Assembly (NCBI GenBank): GCA_009731375.1
Contig: BJOX01000142.1
Location: 133,254-197,253 of the forward strand
DNA: 64,000 nucleotides
Direction of reading: 5' to 3'
Origin: Paulinella micropora
Taxonomy: Eukaryota > Cercozoa > Imbricatea > Euglyphida
The notes beneath the pieces were generated by a model, which was not told where the DNA came from, did not search any database, and saw nothing but the letters and a program-made list of their open reading frames with translations. This document shows positions 54,455-64,000 of the stretch, piece by piece. The first letter of the stretch is position 1. Each line of letters begins with the position of its first letter. The translations under genes were made by a program, and so were the position numbers.

Positions 54455-56453
54455 TCAACAATCTGACGACTGTTGTTGCTCACTCTGTGTATATGACGGC
54501 TGGTCGCTCTCTTGGGCATCAGATGTCTTGCGTTTTTTCTTTTTTGCCTTTTTCTCTTTGGCCCCATGCTGTCGATGGTGTTTGCTATTTTTCTTGCGCA
54601 CCACCATGAGTGGTGGTCCTGTCGCACTTGACGCGCTGGTCTGGTTCAGCCCCGCACCTTGCCCCAACACAACTGCGCTGCTCAGTGACGGTGGTGTTGG
54701 GCTGGCTGGCTGTGTGTCCGCGCCACCACTGGGCGGGTCGCCGGCGCTGCTGCTGGCGGCTTGGCGATGGTCGCGCGGGTGGTGCGCCTGCGCGCTCATG
54801 TCTCGCAGCTGCTGTTGGGAGGGTCCCCCGCTGTGCAGGCGCAGCTTGGCGGTGAGGCCGGCCGTCAGCGATTTGCGAAGCGCCGCTACAGCCTGCTGGT
54901 GGTTCCTGTTGCCTCCCACCTGCCCAGCGCCCTTCGCCGCCGGGTCTTTCCCCAAGCACACCAAGAAAAGCCAATGAAATGAGCAATAGCTTCAAAAAAT
55001 GACAAGCTCAAAGCATACAAATACAAGCCAACCATATGCGCAACAGATTCAACAAAGGACAAACTCACAAGGGCAGCGTGCGCAGACAAGCAAGTCGGGC
55101 GGACCGCCGTTAGAAAAGATGGAGCCCGAGGAGACACGCAGGCGAGCCAGCTTGGCGGAGCGCTCGGCGTCGATCTTGGGTGCAAAGAGCACCGCCTCTG
55201 CCATGTGCCGGTCCTTGTCCAACTGCGGCAGCAAGGCGAATGATAGGCCTTTCTCCGCGCCTTGGCGCTCATTGAGCTGGTCCTCTGCCTTGCGCGCGCG
55301 CAGCTTCTTGCGCAGCAGAGAATTGCTGGCCAGCTCGTCGTAGTGCACCTGCCGCCACGACGCAAAGCATAGCCACTCTCTCCTCCTTCCGTAAGAACTC
55401 TTTCCTCCTTCCGGACGAAAACCGCTCCAAAAATTCAGATCAGACGGGACCAATATTCATACAAGCAACAACAACAACAACGACAACGACAGCGACAGCG
55501 AAAAAACAACAACAACAACAACAACAGCAGCAGCAACAACAACAACAACACTTTGAGCTGCTGTAGTTGGTGTTGCGGCGCTGTGATTGCAAACGTGCCG
55601 GGCAGAGCGCAAACTAGCACCTCATTCAGGTCGTAGAGCTGCTCCAGCTGCGGCGCCTGGGCCTGTGGACGGGGACAGGGCAACAAATGGTTGGGACAGG
55701 GCAGGGATAGGGCGACCAGCACACCACTAACGAAGCCAGGCAGGCCACAACGAAGGAGAGCAGGACCGGCGCAAGAGGACAGCAGGAACAGCAGCAATAA
55801 ACAAGAGGCAAGGGATACCGCGCAGGCAACACACAGTTGGAGCGACGCAACACATGAAAAAGAAAAGAGGGAGAGAGTAAAATTTTGTGATAGAGGAGAG
55901 AGAGAGAGAGGGGGGGAGGGGGAGGGAGGGAGGGGGATGGATAGAGGAGGGAGGAAGGGAGAGGGATGGAGGGGGACGCAGGGAAGGAGGGAGGGAGGGA
56001 GGGAGAAGTGGGAGGGAGGGAGTGGGAGGGAGGGGCAGGGAGGGGAGGAGGAGGGAGAGGGAGATATATAAGAAACGACGGAAAGGAGAAGGGAGCAAAA
56101 GAAAGCGCGCAGGGACCTTGGCTTTAGCGGCGGTTTCTGTCACATTTTCCAGTTTGAACATGGAGTCCTGCCCATGAGCACACAAGACAGGTGCCTTGCT
56201 CGCCCCTCACTGCCTTTTCGCGATGCATCAGGGCACTGTCGCTGCCGCTCTGGTTGTTTCGGCTCTTATTGTTTTGTCATTGTTATTGGCGTCGTTGTTG
56301 GAGTTGTTGTTGTTCTTGTTGTTCTTGTTGTTTGCGATGCTGTTACTCCATTTTTTCTTCTTGCTCTTCGCTTGTCATGGCTAGAAAGGCACACGCTTAA
56401 CTTTGCTGCAGTGCATCGGTTGTGTGCGGAGGTGTCCCTGATGTGGGCAGCAG

Positions 56454-56492
<39 letters not shown>

Positions 56493-56950
56493 TGTGTGTG
56501 TGTATGTGTGTGTGTGTTTTTGTGTGTGTGTGTGTGGGTGTGTGTGGGTCAGTGAGTGTGAGTGTGAGTGTGTGTGTGTGTGTGTGAGCAAGGGGACGTG
56601 CACGGCGGGACTGGCGGGCAGCCACCGTCAGCACAGCACAGCACCTTCTCCATGCGCTCTTTCTCCTCCTTGCCCATCAGCTCGTGCGCCTCCGCGTCCT
56701 TTGCGCTGTACTCCTCGTGCTTCTTGCGCAGACCTGCCGTCTAGCCAAAGCACACACACCCCTCAAGCACACACAGCAGAGGCCACCTGAAACACTAACA
56801 CACATCTCACAAGCCTGGCCTTGCACTAGCAACGCCATCTGCCACTCACACTTCGCAAACACATACATACATACATACATACATACATACATACCATTCC
56901 ATACCATACCATACCATACCATACCATACATTACATTACATTACATTACA

Positions 56951-56981
<31 letters not shown>

Positions 56982-57008
56982 CATACATACATTACATACA
57001 TACATACA

Positions 57009-57039
<31 letters not shown>

Positions 57040-57062
57040 CATTAAATACATACATACATACA

Positions 57063-57093
<31 letters not shown>

Positions 57094-57114
57094 CATAATA
57101 CATACATACATACA

Positions 57115-57145
<31 letters not shown>

Positions 57146-57154
57146 GTACATACA

Positions 57155-57188
<34 letters not shown>

Positions 57189-59210
57189 CATACATACACA
57201 CATACACACACATACATACATACATACATACATACATACATACATACATGCATACATGCATACATACAATACATACAATACATACAATACATACATACAT
57301 ACATACATACATACACATACATACATACATACATACATACATACATACATGCATACAATGCATACAATGCATACAATGCATACAATACATACAATACATA
57401 CAATACATACAATACATACAATACATACAATACATACAATACATACAATACATACAATACAATACATACATACATACATACATACATACATACATACATA
57501 CATACATACAGACAGACAGACAGACAGACATACATACATACAGACATACATACATACATCATACATACATACGCAGACACATAGACACAGAGACACATAG
57601 ACACATAGATTACATAGATTACATGGATTACATACATACATACATACCTACATGCATAGATACATAGATACATAGATACATACATACACACATAAATACA
57701 TAAATACATAGATACATACATAGATACATACATAGATACATAGATACATACATACATACATACATACAGACATACATACATACATACATACATACATACA
57801 TACATACATTACATACATACATGACATGCATACATTACATACATACAGACATACATAACATACACATATGCATACATACATACATACATACATACATGCA
57901 TAACATACATAACATACATACATAACATACATACATACATAACATACATACATACATAACATACATAACATACATACATACATACGTACATACATACATA
58001 CATACAGACGTACATACAGACATACATACATTCCTATGTACATGCGTACCCCCCCCCCCCCCAAAAAAAAACACACACACACACACATACTGTACATGCA
58101 TGTATATCTTCGTTCTACAAAAGTCTTTCCGTTTATCTTGATTTGCTAGTTGCACGTGTCCGCAGTTTCTGGGCGGTTGCTCAGCTCAGCACAGGGAAGG
58201 ATTGAGAGGGGACAGGGGGGTGGGGGGGTGGGTAGGGTTGACAAGTTTGTAGGTGTTGTTCTCGGGGTCGGTCTGTATCTTGATCTCGCCGTTGCAAAGG
58301 TGGCAGAACATGGTGAACTCGTAGATGGTGGTGCTGAAGTACTTGCNNNNNNNNNNNNNNNNNNNNNNNNNNNNNNNNNNNNNNNNNNNNNNNNNNNNNN
58401 NNNNNNNNNNNNNNNNNNNNNNNNNNNNNNNNNNNNNNNNNNNNNNNNNNNNNNNNNNNNNNNNNNNNNNNNNNNNNNNNNNNNNNNNNNNNNNNNNNNN
58501 NNNNNNNNNNNNNNNNNNNNNNNNNNNNNNNNNNNNNNNNNNNNNNNNNNNNNNNNNNNNNNNNNNNNNNNNNNNNNNNNNNNNNNNNNNNNNNNNNNNN
58601 NNNNNNNNNNNNNNNNNNNNNNNNNNNNNNNNNNNNNNNNNNNNNNNNNNNNNNNNNNNNNNNNNNNNNNNNNNNNNNNNNNNNNNNNNNNNNNNNNNNN
58701 NNNNNNNNNNNNNNNNNNNNNNNNNNNNNNNNNNNNNNNNNNNNNNNNNNNNNNNNNNNNNNNNNNNNNNNNNNNNNNNNNNNNNNNNNNNNNNNNACGA
58801 AGCAGGAGGGAAAGAGAAGGGTGGAGATAGAGTAAGTGAAGACGAAAGAAGCAGGCAAGAACTAGACGAGAAAGCGCTTCTGCAGTGACCGAACGCCCTT
58901 GCCGATGTGGGACTTGCAGTGGAGACACCTGCAACAGCAGCAGCACCAGCCAGCAACTGGGGGGTGTATGCCTCAGGGCCAGCGGGGCACACTTACCAGC
59001 AGTTGAAGGGCAGCTCGAAGCGGATAATGAGCACGCCTGAGGCCTGTGCAGTAGCAGCGCGCGCGCCAGCAGGCCACACAGTGAACTACACATACAGCGC
59101 GCAGGGAGGCGGCGACCTGGTCCTTGGCGCGCTTGCCCAGGTGGCCCGGCGCCAGCCCCTGCCACTGCTCCACATTGCCCTGCGACGGGTCCCAGTTGGG
59201 CGGGTAGTAG
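54455..59210 (-). CDS. YJU2B (CCDC130)-like splicing factor, CWC16 family, multi-exon, 5' end not seen
   Basis: Exons by splice sites and homology, on the minus strand: 59210-59096 (YYPPNWDPSQGN), 59043-58997 (SGVLIIRFELPFNCW, donor GTAAGT), 58928-about 58890 (CLHCKSHIGKGVR), a stretch lost in the N gap, 58346-about 58243 (YEFTMFCHLCNGEIKIQTDP), 56733-56645 (LRKKHEEYSAKDAEAHELMG), 56167-56117 (DSMFKLENVTETAAKAK), 55662-55621 (QAPQLEQLYDLNE), 55348-55105 (LASNSLLRKKLRARK) and 54945-54455 (lysine-rich tail, stop TCA at 54455). Phases agree across most junctions. CxxC pairs form the zinc-binding core, and the LIIRFELPFN and QTDP blocks are diagnostic for the family. CWC16 proteins join the spliceosome around the first catalytic step. 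The first exon with the start, and the RKEE-type block, are not found. Introns hold (CATA)n, (GT)n and purine repeats. Confidence 0.8.
55463..55560. repeat. (CAA)n/(CGA)n microsatellite in intron
   Basis: CAACAA and GACAAC triplets between two exons of the YJU2B-like gene. A G/A-rich tract at 55880-56080 fills the next intron. Confidence 0.9.
56455..56592. repeat. (GT)n microsatellite in intron
   Basis: TG repeats with TATG and GAG interruptions between exons at 56117-56167 and 56645-56733. Confidence 0.95.
56858..58045. repeat. 1.2 kb (CATA)n array in intron
   Basis: ATAC tetranucleotides with CATAC, CAATA and CAGA variants. It makes up most of one intron of the YJU2B-like gene. Frames through it are artefacts. 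Confidence 0.97.
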
Positions 59211-59980
59211 CTGACGACACAAGCGACACAGCCACAGCACGTGACAACACAGCCAGCAAGCTGCTAGCCGGCTTCACCACCAACCGCAACACCGGTGCTG
59301 GCACAGGCTACTCCTGTGCTGACGACACGACGTGGCTCGTCCGTCACAGCAACACACTTGAACCTTCAGGCATAGGATCACCCGACACCACCAACTCACA
59401 TCAAATACTCCCATACTAGCAAGCTAAATGCCCACCGAATCAAGCCCGTTGTCAGCACTGTCCAGACATGACATGACAGCTCTCACAATGAATAGTAGTA
59501 TCTCAAGATATCAACACGCCTGCCATCCTTGGGTTTGATGCTCCAACAGAACCTTCCTTCCGCCAACAAATGCGACACCATGCAGGACGGTCCACAGCCG
59601 GCATACACATGCTCAGCAAAAACAAACCCGGCTCAATCACGCACGTGCAAAGCCAAATTATCTAGAACAACGCTGGGACCTAAGGGCCGGTAGCAAACAC
59701 GGACAAGCAGGCATCAAAACCCACCAGAAGAAACTCACCCGACTTATCTCCCACACAAATGCAACAGCACGCCTGGCCACGATCCAAACAAGGACCCCTC
59801 ACAACCACCCTATACACACACATCTCCCGCACAGCATGCATAGCCACGACCCAAACGCAAGACCACTCACAAGCTCCATATACACAGCAAACACAAGAAC
59901 CCTCACAACAGCCCTACACACACAGCAAACGCAAGACCCCTAACAGCCCCTTACACAGTACAGCTGTAGAAGTTTCATTA
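59211..59980. other. Upstream DNA of the YJU2B-like gene
   Basis: C/A-rich sequence with loosely repeated phrases such as CACAGCAAACGCAAGACCCC (59810-59945). No first exon could be identified. Confidence 0.4.
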
Positions 59981-59997
59981 ATCTCTCTCTCTCTCTA

Positions 59998-60029
<32 letters not shown>

Positions 60030-60171
60030 TGACAAGCGCAATAGTAAAATACGCTGTTTTTGGTGGGGGCGAAGACGTATGGGAGTAGTCGGCGATTTTC
60101 TTAGAATTGGAGGAGAAGAGAGAGAAGAGGAGGAAGAGAAAAAGGAGGCGATGGGGATGGAGGGAGGGAGG

Positions 60172-60218
<47 letters not shown>

Positions 60219-60431
60219 AGAGAGGAGAGAGAGAGATAGATAGAGAAGAAAGAAAGAGAGAGAGAGAGAGAATATGAGCTCCAACTCCTCCTGGTTCCCA
60301 CAAACCATGATTTATTCCGACAGGGGTGCGGAAATGGTGGTGGTGGTGTGTGTGTGTATGGGGGGGGGGGGGGGGGACAATTTCCTTTTCCCCCCCCCCC
60401 CAAACCCCCCCCCCCCNNNNNNNNNNNNNNN

Positions 60432-60475
<44 letters not shown>

Positions 60476-60507
60476 TAATAACAATAACAATAATAATAAC
60501 AATAATA

Positions 60508-60564
<57 letters not shown>

Positions 60565-60746
60565 TGTATGTATCGTCTGCCAATTGCTGAGCCAAAAGGC
60601 CATGTGCATCCAGTCCTCCATTCCATAAGGAAAGTCTCCACACCAATCGGTGGAATAAAGGAAGTGACGGCATAGAACATTACTCTAGGAGCTTTATACC
60701 AATCAGCCCATGGAAAGGGACCGATGGCCTATGTACTCCCTAAATG

Positions 60747-60792
<46 letters not shown>

Positions 60793-60800
60793 CAACAACA
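59980..60800. repeat. (CT)n, (GT)n, (GA)n and (AAT)n blocks with an N gap
   Basis: CT/GT at 59980-60030, GA at 60178-60270, poly-G/poly-C around the gap 60417-60431, AAT triplets 60432-60563 and 60747-60792. Between them, 60570-60745 is about 175 bp of unique-looking DNA, probably another short interspersed repeat. Confidence 0.9.
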
Positions 60801-60801
60801 A

Positions 60802-61027
60802 TAGTGCTTCTCTGTCAATGGCTGATGCATTTCTGCACATGCGCCTCCATCGTCTCACCCGTGAGGGGAGTACGAAGAATTGACGATAAGCTCTAATGAC
60901 ACCCCCGCAAGGGCAGTTCCAACACTTCCAGACGGGCCGGTATGTTCAATGAAAATACTGGTCCAGAAATAGACCGGTATGTTCAATGAAAATACTGGTG
61001 GCACCGACGGGAATCGAACTGGCGACA
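60802..61027 (-). mobile_element. tRNA-derived SINE, copy 3
   Basis: Minus-strand copy with the same body and 3' end as copy 2 and with the tandem CAGTATTTTCATTGAACA duplication. The tRNA head is cut by the N gap. Confidence 0.85.
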
Positions 61028-61091
61028 NNNNNNNNNNNNNNNNNNNNNNNNNNNNNNNNNNNNNNNNNNNNNNNNNNNNNNNNNCAACAAC

Positions 61092-61146
<55 letters not shown>

Positions 61147-61233
61147 GACACCGTGATAGCCCAGTGGTCAAGTTCTACCATTTGGGCCCTGTCGCCAGTT
61201 CGATTCCCGTCGGTGCCACCAGTATTTTCATTC
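61147..61233 (+). mobile_element. tRNA-derived SINE, copy 4 (head only)
   Basis: A and B boxes and CCACCA are present; the body is lost in a 970 bp gap. Confidence 0.8.
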
Positions 61234-62203
61234 NNNNNNNNNNNNNNNNNNNNNNNNNNNNNNNNNNNNNNNNNNNNNNNNNNNNNNNNNNNNNNNNNNN
61301 NNNNNNNNNNNNNNNNNNNNNNNNNNNNNNNNNNNNNNNNNNNNNNNNNNNNNNNNNNNNNNNNNNNNNNNNNNNNNNNNNNNNNNNNNNNNNNNNNNNN
61401 NNNNNNNNNNNNNNNNNNNNNNNNNNNNNNNNNNNNNNNNNNNNNNNNNNNNNNNNNNNNNNNNNNNNNNNNNNNNNNNNNNNNNNNNNNNNNNNNNNNN
61501 NNNNNNNNNNNNNNNNNNNNNNNNNNNNNNNNNNNNNNNNNNNNNNNNNNNNNNNNNNNNNNNNNNNNNNNNNNNNNNNNNNNNNNNNNNNNNNNNNNNN
61601 NNNNNNNNNNNNNNNNNNNNNNNNNNNNNNNNNNNNNNNNNNNNNNNNNNNNNNNNNNNNNNNNNNNNNNNNNNNNNNNNNNNNNNNNNNNNNNNNNNNN
61701 NNNNNNNNNNNNNNNNNNNNNNNNNNNNNNNNNNNNNNNNNNNNNNNNNNNNNNNNNNNNNNNNNNNNNNNNNNNNNNNNNNNNNNNNNNNNNNNNNNNN
61801 NNNNNNNNNNNNNNNNNNNNNNNNNNNNNNNNNNNNNNNNNNNNNNNNNNNNNNNNNNNNNNNNNNNNNNNNNNNNNNNNNNNNNNNNNNNNNNNNNNNN
61901 NNNNNNNNNNNNNNNNNNNNNNNNNNNNNNNNNNNNNNNNNNNNNNNNNNNNNNNNNNNNNNNNNNNNNNNNNNNNNNNNNNNNNNNNNNNNNNNNNNNN
62001 NNNNNNNNNNNNNNNNNNNNNNNNNNNNNNNNNNNNNNNNNNNNNNNNNNNNNNNNNNNNNNNNNNNNNNNNNNNNNNNNNNNNNNNNNNNNNNNNNNNN
62101 NNNNNNNNNNNNNNNNNNNNNNNNNNNNNNNNNNNNNNNNNNNNNNNNNNNNNNNNNNNNNNNNNNNNNNNNNNNNNNNNNNNNNNNNNNNNNNNNNNNN
62201 NNN

Positions 62204-62472
62204 TGGACACCGCGATAGCCCAGTGGTCAAGTTCTACCATCTGAGCCCTGTCGCCAGTTCGATTCCCGTCGGTGCCACCAGTATTTTCATTGAACATACC
62301 GGTCTATTTCTGGACCAGTATTTTCATTGAACATACCGGCCCGTCTGGAAGCGTTGGAACTGCCCTTGCGGGGGTGTCATTAGAGCTTATCGTCAATTCT
62401 TCGTACTCCCCTCACGGGTGAGACGATGGAGGCGCATGTGCAGAAATGCATCAGCCATTGACAGAGAGGCAC

Positions 62473-62475
<3 letters not shown>
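62204..62475 (+). mobile_element. tRNA-derived SINE, copy 5
   Basis: Full unit with internal duplication, ending CAGAGAGGCACTATTATT in (ATT)n (to about 62568), then CAACAA triplets. Confidence 0.85.
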
Positions 62476-62569
<94 letters not shown>

Positions 62570-62592
62570 GATGAAAACAACAACAACAACAA

Positions 62593-62624
<32 letters not shown>

Positions 62625-62639
62625 ACAACAACAGGAATG

Positions 62640-63680
62640 TGATATCCAACGAAAGGAACCCTAAACTGGATAGTGAAACTGTAATGTTTCTTACAATCGT
62701 TGGCTCCTATAACACAATATATCCTGGTTTTTAGGCTAGCCTGCTTACCATATTCTTACACTCTTCCAACTACATTTTTCTCTTTTCTCTTTTCTTTTCT
62801 TTCCCTTTCTTCTTCTCTCTTCTCTCCATCGATACCTCATTATTATAAACGACTTTGAAAATTTAGGATACGGGCTAACGTCACTGTTAACGTCAGATGT
62901 AGTACTATCCTTACATCAATGGCCTTCTGGGCTAGCGATTTGCATGGATGATGACCATATTAACTTGCAAGTAAAGTCGTTAAATCAAAGGCAATTACAA
63001 AAATGAAGAAACTTCATTAAAATCAAAGCAAAGAAGAAGATACCAGATAGGCAAGATAGGCAACACAAACATGTATAAGATAAACGAAGCAGATAGGCAA
63101 GATAGGCAACACAAACATGTATAAGATAAACGAAGCAGAAGGACTTACAAGTTGTCCGCTCGGGCGGCTTTGAGCGAGGACATCTTTGGGTGCCTTTTGA
63201 GGCCCTTCAAAGCCCACTTGTGGTTTTGTTTCAGTAAATCCAAAGATACGGTCAGAATATTACCCTTTTCTCCATCCGCCGAGGGACATTGGCATTAGCA
63301 TCTCCCAATACACTTCCATTTTCAATCATTTCTATTTTTTCGTCTTTGCGAACAACAAAAAATTTCCTAAAAATTTTCTTAAATTTTCTTCCTCTAAGTA
63401 CTCCTCTATTGATAGATGGTGACCCAAACCATAATTATTATATAATATTAATAAAATATTGAAAGAAAATAAAATAAAAGAATAATAAATAATAAATATT
63501 AAGATATTGAAATGCTCGATGCTTTTGAGTTTTTAACAATTCCCAGAACTTTATTCGAAAGCTCAGGGTTCTTGTTAAGAGCTTTCAGAGGTAAGTGGCT
63601 TAGCGTTTTGATATATCTCGAATCTTGATCGAAAAAAAAAAGAAGAAGAAAAAAGAAAAGAAACAAAGGTGTTCAAAATC
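62640..63680. other. AT-rich stretch with a 46-bp tandem duplication, no gene
   Basis: 62935-63000 resembles 14520-14585 (GATTTGCATGGATGATGACC), a dispersed repeat tail. 63047-63138 is two copies of a 46 bp unit starting AGATAGGCAAGATAGGCAAC. No coding frame is supported. Confidence 0.6.
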
Positions 63681-63688
63681 AGACGAGT

Positions 63689-63765
63689 GTGTTAGCTCAG
63701 TAGGCTACAGAGCTGAGTTCCCGCGGTGAGCTGGAGGTAGGAATCGAGCTAGGACTCACACTGAC
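63689..63765 (+). mobile_element. Possible second tRNA-derived SINE head
   Basis: GTTAGCTCAGTAGGCTACAG resembles a tRNA D-arm/A box, and GGAATCGAGCT, about 45 bases later, a degenerate B box. No body can be defined before the (GTA)n tract. Confidence 0.35.
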
Positions 63766-63822
63766 TGTCACGACACCGAGCGGCGGCGGCGGCGCGGTGC
63801 ACCCGAACCAGTCCGTAACCGC

Positions 63823-64000
<178 letters not shown>

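Noticed and set aside
56858-58045. Long open frames on both strands
   Set aside because: They are tetranucleotide (CATA) repeats, which stay open in several frames, within an intron.
60855-62330. Frames of 350-480 codons
   Set aside because: They are mostly unknown bases bridging SINE copies.

Overview
The window is eukaryotic nuclear DNA. It is crowded with simple repeats such as (TTA)n, (GTAT)n, (CT)n and (CATA)n, contains tRNA-derived SINEs, and carries two spliced genes: an unrecognised one at the left edge and a recognisable YJU2B/CCDC130-type splicing factor at 54.5-59.2 kb. The repeat load resembles that of some invertebrates or animal-related protists, but the sequence alone does not fix the host. 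Assembly gaps (N) lie mostly in or next to the repeats. They are at 16353-16500, 23907-23916, 24479-24521, 31737-31746, 58347-58796, 60417-60431, 61028-61084 and 61234-62203.

Most of the recognisable coding DNA belongs to mobile elements. (1) At 4.8-14.4 kb there is a truncated, decayed Polinton-like (Maverick/PLV) element. It holds the C-terminus of an adenain-type protease, a penton-like protein, a GIY-YIG endonuclease, a major-capsid-like protein, another virion-like protein, an ExoX-C domain protein, an intact class-3 lipase, a protein-primed type DNA polymerase B and two zinc-finger proteins. (2) At 18.8-22 kb a GC-richer segment encodes a ubiquitin-specific-protease-like domain followed, after a frame change, by an AlkB-like 2OG-Fe(II) dioxygenase; I cannot assign this element to a known family. 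(3) At 23.3-53.9 kb there is a Penelope-like retroelement with an N-terminal GIY-YIG domain and a reverse transcriptase, bounded by direct repeats that each hold a (TTA)n tract. (4) A complete 21.45 kb Polinton lies inside its reverse transcriptase frame, from 30015 to 51467. It has about 330 bp terminal inverted repeats starting with AG and a 6 bp target duplication, TGCGAG.

The inserted Polinton reads, left to right: zinc-finger protein, polymerase B (+), two ExoX-C proteins (+), virion-like protein, major capsid, penton-like and adenain protease (all -), a small basic core-like protein, packaging ATPase, two small proteins, a long fibre ending in an S74 chaperone (all -), an acidic protein (+), a SAP-like protein (-), the rve integrase (+) and a coiled-coil protein (+). 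Most of these genes carry frameshifts or single in-frame stops, although the two terminal repeats are about 98% identical.

The two Polintons share their capsid block, ExoX-C gene and zinc-finger gene but have very different polymerases. The left one has a GIY-YIG gene and a lipase that the right one lacks. Gene junctions in both carry hairpins. In the right element these are nested A/T-rich stems with compensating base changes; in the left they are GC-rich palindromes, one of which sits in frame inside the polymerase gene.
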